Shown: in pieces, positions 43,750 through 55,852 of the stretch
Layout: each line of letters opens with the position of its first letter
How positions within the stretch are numbered: the first letter of the stretch is position 1
DNA from: Pyronema omphalodes
Lineage: Eukaryota > Ascomycota > Pezizomycetes > Pezizales > Pyronemataceae
Direction of reading: 5' to 3'
Assembly: GCA_024516155.1 (NCBI GenBank)
Contig: JAJJXM010000047.1
Location: 310,001 to 374,000 of the forward strand
Length of the DNA stretch: 64,000 nucleotides
The notes under the pieces: model-generated
Told to the model about the DNA's origin: nothing
What the model saw: only the letters and a program-made list of their open reading frames with translations
Databases searched by the model: none
Translations under genes and position numbers: made by a program

Positions 43750-45202
43750 TAGCCTAGTCTAGTCCAGTCGGCTCCAGACTATCACAGCCCATAATAGCCA
43801 AGTGAAGTAATAAAAACCATAGAAAGGATAGAAACGATAGTTAAAACTACCCGCACATATCAGCCGCTAACCAGCCTGCTGTTGCTAATGGAAACAATCT
43901 CCAGAATTCAGTATTGTCTAGTTTTGACATAGCAGGTGAGACGATAAACCTGACGTTCTGAATCTATAGGTATTTTTACATGCTTTTGGGGTGTAGAAGA
44001 AATATTGGTAGGTTATGATGGGGTTTCTGATTTTTTTCTTTTTTGGTATTTCTTTTGTGGTGGTGGTGGTGGTGGTGGTGGTGGTGGTATCAATGTTTGC
44101 CTTTCTTTGCTCGCTTAAAAAAAGAGATAAATATATACACAGACGGACGGGTAGTTGCATATTCCATCTATTCCACCCGCAGGTAAGACAATCTTGAGTT
44201 ACATGAGTTGATTGACAGGATTTCTAGTAGCTAGATGGATAGATGGCTAGGTGATGGTTAGATAAGGAGATAGTAAATTGTTGATGTGTATTGTGCATAC
44301 GGTATACAATAGAGTATATATATACATCCCACATAATTATATACATCCCATATAACTATATACATAGATTACCTGTAGATTAAAGCACTATCATCTATGT
44401 ACACCATGTACCTGACTCCCAAGTGCAGTAAACCAACACCGCTACCCGTAACCCCCTCTACCATAACCTTACGGTTATAAGCGAGTATGAGGAAAGGAAA
44501 TAAATAACCGAAGCCCCCCCCCCCCTTCCACCCCAAACCCAGCCGGAAGAAGGCAGAATATAACATTACCTGATACTGCACCTATATCTGAGACATAGCT
44601 ATGGCTATGTAGTATGTAGTATGTAGTATGTATGTACATACTCGACTCTGGAGTCTAGTCTCGGGTACAAGAGTACTTATCATTCTGTATTTTTTCTAAC
44701 TCAGTAGAAAGCTAGCGAGCTAATATCAAAAGGGTGGGGGGGATTCTTAGATGCATCATGGCGAAGTTTGTCTTAGGGATGAGAATAATTAATTGGGAAT
44801 TGGGAACCCGCCGGCCGGATACTACCTCACCCCATAGATTGGGTATCGAAAGCTGCTTTTGTAAGGTAATTCCCATGGCAGTTGTGTATGGCAAAATTTC
44901 GGCTGGGATATATGGTTTATACCCCCACATGAAAGATTTATAAATACTAATGTATATCCCACCCCCATATATAGGTGTCTATAAGTTGAGAAGTCCAGAA
45001 GTCAAGAGGTAAAGAGGTAAGGAAGTTAAGAAACTCGGAGGATTAGCTTTGGTCTATACAGCAGATTGATCTTGGATTTGTTTGCACTGGGCTTTGGGGA
45101 TAAGATACGGCTACGATACTCTGCGATACTCTGCGATACAACTACAATAATCTTCAATACTCCTCGATACTCCTCGAAACAGCTACAACAACAACAACCA
45201 AG
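43750..45202. other. Intergenic
   Basis: No gene. A GGT triplet tract (44057-44088), GTAGTAT repeats (44610-44635), a C-run (44514-44525), and GATACTC iterations (45115-45175) just before the secreted-protein start. Confidence 0.5.
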
Positions 45203-46442
45203 ATGAGGTCGGATTCGATTATCTTATTTTCCCTACTGTTTATAACAGTCTCCGCGGCCGTTGGTTCAAAACCGGAAGCTGCGGGGATCTGTAATCCATT
45301 ATGTGCTATCCTTGGATGCACTTGTCCTAAGAGTAAGTTATTCCTTTCCAAATATCCAAAACTCTCAAAAGTCCCATAATTTATTCCATTTCCCTATTCC
45401 CTATCCCTCAACTTTTTCAATCAAAGCAGCTTTCTTCTACACAAAATCCAATCCAATCCTTCCCAAAGCCATAAAGTAAACAACTTGTTAACCCACAATT
45501 CCAATTCCAGATGGCAACTGTCCCTCCAATCCCGTTCCGACTCCAGAACCAATCACAATAACTCTCCCCGGCTCCACATCTACTATCACCGAAACCTCCA
45601 CTGCCACAGCCACAGAAACCGCCACCAAAAATATCTTCACAACCGTTAACAAAATCATCACCAAGAACCTCGCTGTTACAAAAACCATCACTTCGACAGT
45701 TGAGCAAACCAGTATTGTTACCAAACCCGGGCTTGATGTCACCCAGACGCAAACACAAACCATCGTCAGCACTATTTTCAAGACTGCCGTTAAGACAGTG
45801 ATTAAGACAAAACCAGCCGTCGACAATACCATAACCGTAACTAAAACCATCACGGAACAAAACCAACCCGAGACTCTACCAGCAATCACAAAAACAGCCA
45901 CAATAACAATCCCCAAGATATCAACAACAACATCAACAGTAACATCCACAACAACAAATCCATTCTCTACCTCTACAATGTTAACTACTAAATTCCTTAC
46001 TGTCGCTATCACGAAAACTGTTAATATCGGAGGAGGAAATACTGTTATCTCTACTCTTACTAAAACGCAACCTGCGGAAACTTTAACTTCTACTTCAACT
46101 GTTACATTATCTCCCATCACTTCCACCGAGACTAAAGTTATCACAAAGATCCTCACAAAGCCAGGTAGTGTCATAACTAGCACGAGTACCGAAACTGCAA
46201 CTAAAATAGTAATATCAACAAAACCCGGTATTGCCACAACAAAGATCAAAACAGAGAAAATAATAAAACCAACAACAACGACAATGACAATCTCGGCAAC
46301 TATCACGAAATTCGCAAGTAAAAGTAATGTTATTACGATCACTAAGGGGGTTACTAAAACTTTGACGAAAACTGAGACGGAGACGGAGACGACTACTGAA
46401 ACTAAGACTGTGGGAGGGCCTGTTACTGTGAGTTTTCCGTGA
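45203..46442 (+). CDS. Secreted Thr-rich protein with small Cys-rich N-terminal domain
   Basis: Exons 45203-45332 and 45511-46442 give 353 aa; intron 178 nt. The signal peptide MRSDSIILFSLLFITVSAAVG is clear. A compact cysteine segment follows (CNPLCAILGCTCP, then NGNCP across the splice site). The remaining about 290 residues are Thr/Ser/Val/Ile-rich with repeated TKTIT, TSTVT and TETAT-like words and many potential O-glycosylation sites. Lysine is also regular, so it is not a pure mucin. No GPI signal is obvious at the C-terminus (VGGPVTVSFP). It is likely an extracellular or cell-wall protein; I do not recognise a named family. The 284-codon open frame on the opposite strand (46342-45488) is a mirror of the Thr codon bias and is rejected. 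Confidence 0.75.
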
Positions 46443-47692
46443 GGGGATAGTTGATGGAGATGAGGAGATGAAGGGAAGATTGTGCTAATAGAAATGGGAA
46501 TATAGACTAAGAAACCGTGTTGGGTTTGTGGAGGAAGACATACGGCGGAGGCGGCGCCGCTTGAGACGGGGGCTTGATGGTTTGCATGATGATGGCTAGG
46601 GGAAATGGAGATACTTGTAGAGATGGTGGAAGATAGAAGGTAGAGGGTAGATAGGGCTGAGGATGTGATGGGTGATTGGTTCTACGGATTGCGGGGGAGG
46701 AGGGAGATGGGATATGGGTGTGATGTATGTAGAAGAGGGGATATTATTGTTATTGTTGTTAATGTGGTGGAAGGTGGGGGTGAGGGTGTAAGTTCAAAGC
46801 CGGAAAATCAGAAATTAAAAACCAGAACCCAGAAATCGTATAAAAAACAGTAATCATTAACATACATTCAATTCAGTATCCTCAATCCCCAATATGTACA
46901 CAATCACATCCAGGACGGGGTACACACTCGTTCACCTTGAGATTTACCTATGTAAAAAGCTCCGGGCGTAGACCATGCGGTGCCCAAGGACCAGTATGAT
47001 AAGTCAAAAGAATCTTGGTACCGGGGCGTCAGCTGGGTAGCTGTTTGTCCTATGATTCTGCACCATTGTAGCCTCGAGAGTCGACATCACAATGCTTCAC
47101 AATATTTCACAATACTTCACCGTACTTATCAGCATCAAAGACCGTACCGCTTAGTATTAAAAGGCGATTGGTTCGCTGTCTAATAGAGGTAGATGGTGCG
47201 GCATGCACTAGATGCATGGCCTGCCTATATGTAGCTTCTCTCGCTGTACACGGTGACTTACAATCAATCAACTCCGTGTGTTTGTCCACTTCCACCTTTT
47301 CTTCTCATCTCATCGCTGTGCGCTCTTTAATACTTAACCTCACCACCGGATCCACCATAGGCATCTACGCACACCAGTAATGGACCCTTTGACCCTGGAC
47401 CATGAACCCTCATTCGCCTGAAATTTCAGACTCAATAACAACTAATTAGTCAACGAGCAAGCAACCAAACAATGGACCCGGTTTTTCTATTCACCCTCGA
47501 AGACACTTGAGATTCAATGGCGACTGCCAGGCAAAATATATGCTGGAGCTTCATGTTGAAGATGGTATAAAGATTGGTTTATGACTCCGTCTATGTTTGT
47601 AAATTATTGGCTTACTTCAGATACTTCACGGACTTTGAGATTAATCAAACTTACGGCCTTTTATTTCTTGTACCCCCACTACCACCAAAACA
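46443..47692. other. Intergenic
   Basis: 3' flank of the secreted protein gene, G/A-rich to about 46800, then ordinary sequence with only short open frames. CAATACTTCAC words repeat near 47090-47120. No gene called. Confidence 0.5.
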
Positions 47693-48350
47693 ATGAAGCT
47701 CCGTTCCGGAACGTACGCAATTGCTCAATCCCCTCCCCTCCCCTCCCCGTCTATCATCCCCACTAACACCCCTCAGAACCTACACCGCCATCCAGCATCG
47801 CAACCTCACGCCATCCAACCAACTTCCTCAATCCCTTTCAATCCGGCCCCGAGCCCGCCTCCTCAAAAAACGCTGGCATAGCAACACAACTCTAATCTCC
47901 AAGCTCTCCCATCCCATGACTGCCAATTCCCGGGATATCCTGCTACGTAACTATGAAGAACATGAGCGTCAGTTTAACGGGGGTTATCGCCCGGTTGCTA
48001 TTGATGACTTGGACGCAGGGAGGATTGCTGAGGGTATGGAACTGGCGCTGCAGGAGGCAAGGACGGAGAGGTGGAGGGAGAAGGATGTGGAGTTGGGGAG
48101 GATGGAAATGGAAGAGGCTTATAGGAGGTCGAAGGTGGGGAGTGTTAAAAGTGCGGGATATGGATGGAGGGGTTGGGAAGATGGATTTAGGATACCACCA
48201 CCGGCGGGAATTTTGAAGCGGAGGAGGAGGAAGAGGGGGCTGGAGCGGTATATACCCGAGTGGGCTAGGGGGGAGAGTCCGCCCAGGGAGTTGGCACCGC
48301 GGATGAGGAGGAGGAATGTGATGGGGAATGCGGGTGGTGGGGGAAAATAG
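47693..48350 (+). CDS. Basic hypothetical protein, possibly mitochondrial
   Basis: Exons 47693-47712 and 47777-48350 give 197 aa. The 64-nt intron has branch CACTAAC and acceptor CCTCAG, and joins MKLRSGT to TYTAIQHRNL. Without it the long frame has no ATG until far inside. The N-terminal about 60 residues are Arg/Ser/Thr-rich with few acids (SIRPRARLLKKRWHSNTTLI), compatible with a presequence. The centre is acidic/helical (MELALQEARTERWREKDVEL, MEMEEAYRRS). The C-terminus is very basic (ILKRRRRKRGLERYIPEWAR, RMRRRN). I do not recognise the family; the composition could fit a mitochondrial ribosome or RNA-associated protein, but that is a guess. Confidence 0.65.
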
Positions 48351-49055
48351 GGATAGGCTGAGATCTGGGAAAGAAGGAGGACTAGAGGTTGTGAGGGAGG
48401 TTGTAGGAGCTGTTGAACATACGCATGGGAATATTGATGGGATATGTTATAGCATGGTATGAAAGATGTGTCCTGATACCATATGAACCATTTTTGCCTT
48501 CCAAGTATTGCTGGAACTTTCGGGGCTCGGGACCTGTATCTAATAACCAGCCAATATTAGGGCTTCTTTGAGTATTCAAGCGTAAAGCCATCTAGTAAAC
48601 AATTTCCACAAGAAAAATAAAACCCCTTCAAATTTCGTAACTTGTGCTTGTATCCGAGTATCCGAGTGTCCGAGTACTGGAAAAGTTATAAAAAGAATAG
48701 AGGAGGAAATCAGTGACAGCTAATGACGCACTGGCATTTAAAGGTGATGGGGTTGTGTCTTGGATTTTTAGAATACTGAAGCGATTGATAAGGGTAAATA
48801 TCATTATGGGCAAATTTGGGTGTACGAAAGAGTACTTTGTGATGGGGTTAGAGTTACTGGAGTTGAAGGGTTCACTGGTTATTTAAATTGTCTGATAGTA
48901 AATATGCTTGTGTAGATAGGCTCCAAGTATTGAGATTTAAAGATTTGTAAAAAAAAAGGACTTTTAAACTCCAATAAGTAATCTATATATATACAAACAG
49001 ATACTCCACGAACACCTCCCAAAAAGAAAAGCGCAATCACAAACCCATTAACCCT
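48351..49055. other. Intergenic between convergent genes
   Basis: Short open frames only. AT-rich near 48900-49000. Presumed 3' UTRs of the 47.7-kb gene and RRP3. Confidence 0.5.
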
Positions 49056-50610
49056 CTACTCCTCCTCACGATCATCTCTTCCTCTCTTCTTACCGGCAGC
49101 TTTTCCAGCACCCAAACCCCCAGATCTTCCCCCCTTTCTATTACCCCTCTTCTCCTTCTCCTCTTTAAGTTTCTTAATCGCCTCTCTTTGAGCCTCTCCC
49201 ACACGCTCCGAAAAAATAAGCACATCCTCTTCCTCATGTTCAAACGGCGGAACCTTAACTCCCAACGCCTTCTCGATTCGCAAAAATAGTTCAATGTCAT
49301 ATTGTGTAACGATAGCAATAGATCTTCCAGATCTTCCGGCACGAGCAGTACGTCCTACTCGGTGGATATAGGTTTTTGAATCCCCGGCTAAATCGTAGTT
49401 GATGACGCAGTCTACAGATGGAATATCGAGACCTCGAGCCGCGACGTCGGTGGCTACTAAGATGTTTTTGGACCCGGATTTGAATTTGTTTAGGGATCCT
49501 AGACGCGCGGATTGTGACATGTCGCCGTTTAAGGGGGTTGCTTTGAAACCTAGTTCCCGGAGAAGGAGAGAGAGACGGTTGGTTTCCGAGACGGTGCGGG
49601 CGAAGATTATTATGGTTTGGCCGGCGTATTCGTTTACTAGATAGACAAGGTAGGTGTCTTTGTCTTTAAGGGGAATGAATAACATCCGCTGGATAAGGGT
49701 TGAGACGGTTTGGTATTTGCTGGAGACGGAAACTTTGGTGGGGGAGTTTAAGGATGCGCGTTGGAGCTTCTCGACTTTGGATGTCATGGTGGCGGAGAAT
49801 AGGTAGGTGTTTCGCTGCTTAGGAATAACTTTTAGGATCTTGTCGATGACGGGACCGAAATCCATGTCTAGCAATCTATCGGCTTCGTCCATGACTAGGT
49901 ATTTAAGGTTCTTTAAAGAGAATCCTTTGGTGTTTTCAAGGTGATCGACCAAACGTCCGGGAGTGGCGATAATGATGTGGGGCTTCTTTCCTAATGCAAC
50001 GGCTTGCTCCATCATTGCCATTCCTCCGACGATAACAGCACAGCGGACTCCAATGTTTCCTCCCAGAGCTTCGAATTGCTCGGCGATTTGGAAGGCCAGC
50101 TCACGGGTGGGTGCGAGGACACAGGCAAAGTAGCCGGTGGGATTGTCCCAGAGGGCTTGGAGGATGGGGATAGCGAAGGCGGCGGTTTTTCCGGATCCAG
50201 TCTCGGCGAGGGCAATAAGGTCTTTACCGCTTAAGGCGACGGGGATGGATTCAACTTGGATGGGAGTGGGCGCTTTGAAGTTGAGCTTTTCGCAAGCTTC
50301 GCAGAGGGAATCCATTACACCCTGTGGCAGATTGGTTAGGGATGGAATTATGGGAAGATTGAGGGAAATGACTTACGAGATCTTTGAAGGTCTTCTTGGG
50401 CTCCTCCTCTGTACGCTTCACCTCCTCGACTGCCTCCTCAGCGGAAGCCTTTTCAGCTGCATCATCGGCCTTCTTGGTGACCTTCTCAGAGACCTCCGGG
50501 GCGGCAGCTTTTTCCTCGATTTGTAGCTTAGAAAGAGAGGCCTCAGGCTCGGTAGCAGCAGCGGAATGGTCGGTCTTGCGACGTTTAACGGTTTTATCTT
50601 TGCCCGGCAT
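49056..50610 (-). CDS. RRP3: DEAD-box rRNA-processing helicase Rrp3 (DDX47)
   Basis: ATP-dependent RNA helicase for early pre-rRNA cleavage and 40S maturation in the nucleolus. Exons 50610-50377 and 50321-49056 give 499 aa, the family's usual size; intron 55 nt (donor GTAAGT). The N-terminal extension is Lys/Glu/Ala-rich and starts [14 protein letters not shown]. Motifs in order: Q motif ([10 protein letters not shown]), [53 protein letters not shown] and [11 protein letters not shown]. The C-terminal tail is Lys/Gly-rich and ends [36 protein letters not shown] separates this from other DEAD proteins and matches Rrp3/DDX47. It is divergent from UFE1 with 244 bp between start codons. Confidence 0.95.
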
Positions 50611-50854
50611 CGTTCTTGTTGATTTTCGCAAATTCGGTGGTGAGGTGATGTACTGTAGAAATCTTAAGAAAGTTTAATTTTTAGTGTCGCGCGCCGTTTG
50701 GTGACTTTCATATCCCTGTCCACACTAAACAAGCGTTCCTGTCCGGCTTACTAAGAAACACGAGCACCATAGCTGCTGCCCAATGTCGTCAGGGCCAGCT
50801 GTCACAAGTTGTCGAGCTTCACATCGTGCTGCTGCGTGAACCCCAGCAACCATC
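50611..50854. promoter_or_regulatory. Bidirectional RRP3/UFE1 promoter
   Basis: 244 bp separate the two divergent start codons, leaving room only for a shared control region. No TATA-type element is conspicuous. Confidence 0.6.
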
Positions 50855-51952
50855 ATGACGGATCTCACTCCTCTTTTCTCGGACCTGCTACAGAAAAAGA
50901 ATTCCCCCGGTATTCCGAAGAATAAGAAACCTCCACCACCTTCAGATGAATTCCTGAAAGAAGCATACCTCATTGTAACTTACCCCGGGTATCCAATTGG
51001 TTTTTTTCTTACGGTTCCTGAACTGACAACAGCAGTAGGCCACACATATTTCTTCGCTACTGCAAAATCTTCAACAGACTCGGAAATCTTATCTTTCTAC
51101 CGCTCGAGCGCCTGTATCTAGCCATCGTGCAAGCACCGCCGTTTTCCTAACCGATGCGCAACGAGACTCTTTGGACGCCGAGACGAAAGCTTTAATCCGG
51201 GCAACACTTTCCTTAATCAACCGTCTCGAATCAGCCGAGAAGATTCGCGTCAAGACTGAAGCGAATTTATTCAAAAAGAAACACAATTCCTTCAAGGCAT
51301 TATTTGAGGATGAAGCTATACGGAATGCCGAAGAAGCGGGATTGAAGATGGTGACGGCGCATAGAGAGGGTGTAATATGGTATTTGAAGAATCGATTGGA
51401 ACAGGCGAGTGAGGAACAGAAGGAAAGACAGGAGGTTAGGCTACAGAGACAGATTGAGCGAGGCAAAAGTTTGTTACATAAGGCACCGACAAGATTGGCT
51501 CCTCAGATTACGATTTCTCAGGCTGCGATGGAACAGGAGGATAAGAAGGATAGGGAGGCGGCTGAGCAGCTGAGTCCGGAACAGTTACGGATCTTTGAGA
51601 AGGAGAATGAGGGAATGGTGAAGTATTATGAGGATACGCTGGAACAGGTCAAGTGAGTAAACTTATGTAGGATGGAGAAGATGGAAAGATGCTAATATGT
51701 TATGTCGATAGAACTGCTGAGTCATCGCTTCTGGAGATTTCGGAGTTGCAGACGCAACTTGCAAATAACCTCGCAGTTCAGAATGTTCATATCGATCACC
51801 TGGTTATGGACTCACTTGCTACTACGGAAAACGTGCAGCGAGGAAACCAGCAATTGAAGAAGGCGAACGAGAAGGTCAGCATAGCAAGATCGGCCTTCTT
51901 TGGAACGGTGGTGTTTTGCAGTGTCGTTTTTGTATGGGATTGGTTTATATGA
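50855..51952 (+). CDS. UFE1: ER Qa-SNARE Ufe1 (syntaxin 18)
   Basis: t-SNARE for retrograde Golgi-to-ER traffic and ER fusion. Exons 50855-50974, 51039-51652 and 51712-51952 give 324 aa. The N-terminus MTDLTPLFSDLLQ and the spliced SDEFLKEAYLIATHISSLLQ are the syntaxin-18 N-terminal pattern. A long helical middle follows. The SNARE motif (ISELQTQLANNLAVQNVHID through TTENVQRGNQQLKKA) has the zero-layer Gln around AVQNVHID. The C-terminal anchor SAFFGTVVFCSVVFVWDWFI ends the protein with almost no lumenal tail, as expected for a tail-anchored SNARE. The first intron was placed by family alignment; without it the N-terminal frame hits a stop. Confidence 0.9.
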
Positions 51953-53071
51953 AATGTTTAATGGGACGATGGACTTGATTCTGAAAATGGGGAGAATTCT
52001 TAGAAATATAATTTTGCAGGGGTGGAAGTGGTCGTTCGTTATCAATTATATGAAATTATTTTACGTACATGGTTTCTGTATTTACATGTCACTCTGATGT
52101 TTAAACTTCCCACCCCACGTCGAGTCTCCGGTCCCGCATCCCTCCACAAAAGCCCCACTTCGGCTCTTCCGAATTTCTTTTGAGTCACCGAATCCCCCCG
52201 TGTCTCGTATCAGTTCGACTCTATTCGCCCAAACCCAACTCTCGCCTTCCAGAATACGCTATCGTCGGAAGCACCAATCTAGCGCGCCACGGGCCTGAAA
52301 TGATCTCGTCATGCGCATCCAAGAGCGGCTCGCAACGGCCTTGAAGATAGGCAAGCCGCGGTTGTGTTCTGGCTTGGCGGCGTTGTAGCCGTCTTTTTCA
52401 GTGTTTACCCATTTGGCCTTAGGAATTTCAGAGATCTGAGCTGATGCCCTCTGTATCTAGTTGCCCGATATGAACTGAAACATCATCACAGAACATAACG
52501 CAGGGCGGACGGTTCGTCATTGCGGCTGGAAGCATGAACGACACGGTGTTATGCACGGCTACCAGCGGCTATGCACGGCTCCTCCGCTAGAGTTTAGGAT
52601 AATTGACAACGACGTCAACCGTTACTCGAGCTTTCATCTGTCAGTGGTTACAGAATATCAATTCTTCGTCAGGAACCAAAAACTCGGAATGAAACAGTCA
52701 AATTGAAAAGATTATTCCCAGGGTTTCAAACAAGCTTGTTCGGCACGGTTCCCGACGTTAGCTATATAGCTATGACTACACTGAAAAAGCCAGAGCGGAG
52801 TTGATCGTGGGGTTTAATTGAGATTCGGCATGAGATTTGCAAAACTTGAGAATGGGCCGATTCCAACCTCTCTGCCGCTGGTTTGACACCAACATATGCA
52901 TAGGATCCACGGCGTTGAACACTTGGTGGGGGCCACGATAGGTCGATATGTATGCAGCTCCGGAGCTAGAGCTATTAAGCTATTAAACAGCAGGTTTGCC
53001 CACGACTCACAGCTACTGACGCCGTCTACCTCGTCACCCTACTCAGAGTCATCCATATAAAAGCTGTTATC
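51953..53071. other. Intergenic
   Basis: About 1.1 kb without any open frame of note on either strand; promoter and leader of the aminotransferase gene at the right. A short TATATAGCTATG-type inverted motif lies near 52760. No gene. Confidence 0.55.
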
Positions 53072-54421
53072 ATGTCACCTCCTCCCTGCTCTACCGCAGA
53101 CCTCGCACCCACCACCCTCACATCTACAGTCATGACGAACGGTACCGGAAAGATCACCAATGGCACCAACGGCTCAGCTCTTGCAGAGCTCGATCCTTCC
53201 AAGCTGAAGGTCACCATTACCTCTTCTCCCAAGGCCTACAGCCGGCCCGATTCTACTCAATGGGGTATGATGGATGCCACCACCGATCATATGATCACCG
53301 CTCGTTGGACTGATACTCATGGTTGGCACGCACCTGAGTTGCGTCCTTATGCTCGGATGGATCTTTGGCCCACCGCTTCCTGCTTGCATTATGCAACCGA
53401 GTGTTTCGAGGGTCTTAAGGCCTACCGTGGATACGACGGGAAAGTCCGTCTCTTCCGCCCATCTAGAAACGCCGCCCGTTTCTTGACATCATCCACCCGT
53501 ATCGCATGTCCTACCTTCCCTCCCAATGCCGTCGAGGAGCTCATTAAGGCTCTTCTTGCCGTCGACGCTGCCAAATGGGTTCCTGAGCCGGGAACTTTCA
53601 TCTACATCCGCCCTACCATGATCGGAACCGGTCGTGCCCTTGGTGTTCAGAAACCCCGTGAGGCGCTTTTCTACATCATTATGGCACAATTCCCCAAGCT
53701 TGACAACCCAATGAAGCTCCTTGCAAGCTCTGAGGATAGTATTAGAGCTTGGCCTGGAGGATTTGGGTTCGCCAAGGTTGGAGCCAACTACGGTCCTTCC
53801 TTGATGGCGCAGAAGGAGGCCCAGACCAAGGGTTATGACCAGATTCTTTGGCTTTTCGGAAAGGAAGCCTACGTCACTGAGGCTGGTGCTTCCAACTTTT
53901 TCTGCGTCATCAAGTCGAAGACTACTGGTAAACTCGAGCTTATCACTGCTCCTCTTGATGACAAGATCATTTTGGATGGAGTTACCAGAAGATCTGTGTT
54001 GGAGTTGGCTAAAGAACGTTTGGCTGATGAAATGGATGTCGTTGAGAAACGCTACACCATGCAGGACCTTGCCGAGGCACATGATGAGGGCCGTTTGGTC
54101 GAGTCGTTTGCTGCCGGTACTGCGTTCTTCGTGGCACCTGTCACCGACATCCATTTCAGAGGAAAGGATATCCGCCCTACTAAGGCTGGCGAGGAGGGAA
54201 CCTACACTAACAAGATCAAGTCTTGGTTGGTGGACATCATGTACGGCAACACCGCCCATGAATGGGGCGTTGTTGTCGAGGAGAAGGGCTTTAAGAGCGA
54301 GGATCTCGCCGAGGAGGAAATCGAGGCCTTGATGCAGAAGATCAAGACTCTCAAGGCTTCCAAGGCATGGGATGCTGCCATTGAGAGAGTTAAGGCTGAG
54401 GAGCTTGGGGAGGATAACTAA
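53072..54421 (+). CDS. Branched-chain amino-acid aminotransferase
   Basis: PLP fold-type IV transaminase interconverting Leu/Ile/Val and their 2-oxo acids. Single exon, 449 aa. A roughly 45-residue N-terminal extension (Ser/Thr-rich, no clear mitochondrial presequence) precedes DPSKLKVTITSSPKAYSRP. Motifs: ATECFEGLKAYRGYDGKVRLFRP (residues split by context), FIYIRPTMIGTG, the PLP-binding Lys region FGFAKVGANYGPSLMAQKEA (Lys near residue 237), YDQILWLFG and the class-IV phosphate-binding signature EAYVTEAGASNFF. A second ATG (MTNGTGKI, residue 21) could serve as an alternative start, giving differently targeted forms; this is inference. A 364-codon open frame on the other strand is a shadow. 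HEM2 follows on the same strand after 380 bp. Confidence 0.94.
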   Translation: MSPPPCSTADLAPTTLTSTVMTNGTGKITNGTNGSALAELDPSKLKVTITSSPKAYSRPDSTQWGMMDATTDHMITARWTDTHGWHAPELRPYARMDLWPTASCLHYATECFEGLKAYRGYDGKVRLFRPSRNAARFLTSSTRIACPTFPPNAVEELIKALLAVDAAKWVPEPGTFIYIRPTMIGTGRALGVQKPREALFYIIMAQFPKLDNPMKLLASSEDSIRAWPGGFGFAKVGANYGPSLMAQKEAQTKGYDQILWLFGKEAYVTEAGASNFFCVIKSKTTGKLELITAPLDDKIILDGVTRRSVLELAKERLADEMDVVEKRYTMQDLAEAHDEGRLVESFAAGTAFFVAPVTDIHFRGKDIRPTKAGEEGTYTNKIKSWLVDIMYGNTAHEWGVVVEEKGFKSEDLAEEEIEALMQKIKTLKASKAWDAAIERVKAEELGEDN

Positions 54422-54801
54422 AAAGATCTTTTCCGGAGTTTTGGGTGCGGTTTCTCTAGAGTTGACTGCAGATATTGGCGTTTTTGGAATTTTCGACCTT
54501 TGTACATTGTATTTTACTTGATTCGATGGACGCTTGAGATTTACGGCTGTAGTTAGATTATGAACTGTAATAAAGAGATGCAAGACAGCTGTAACCGCCT
54601 TGTCAGCAGGTGATAGTGATGTGTGTCCCTCGGGAAAGAATGGCTCATCTCGGCGGTTCGGTCCAGACCACGTGTCTTGGCGATGAGCTTATCGAATCGT
54701 TCCACCTTTACCTGACAGAGCTCCGCAGCGATCCAGTTCCCAACTCGAAATCGTTCGTCCATCAGTCTCCACGTCAATTTCAGTCCATTCCCCAAAGCAA
54801 A
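54422..54801. other. Intergenic, BCAT 3' end and HEM2 promoter
   Basis: 380 bp between tandem genes; contains the BCAT 3' UTR and the HEM2 promoter/leader. No ORF supported. Confidence 0.45.

Positions 54802-55852
<1,051 letters not shown>

Noticed and set aside
44460..44485. Third copy of the LINE 3' end (CATAACCTTACGGTT matches CATAACCTTAAGGTT)
   Set aside because: Match stops after 15 bases; no AATCAAA tail or flanking duplication.
45488..46342. 284-codon minus-strand frame rich in Val/Ile
   Set aside because: Antiparallel image of the Thr-rich secreted protein (ACN codons read as Val/Ser/Gly); the plus strand has signal peptide and splice sites.
47721..47776. Unspliced start (TTG) for the 47.7-kb gene
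   Set aside because: The spliced model gives an ATG start, a strong branch site and acceptor, and keeps the frame.
53489..54583. 364-codon minus-strand frame
   Set aside because: Shadow of the branched-chain aminotransferase; no recognisable domain.
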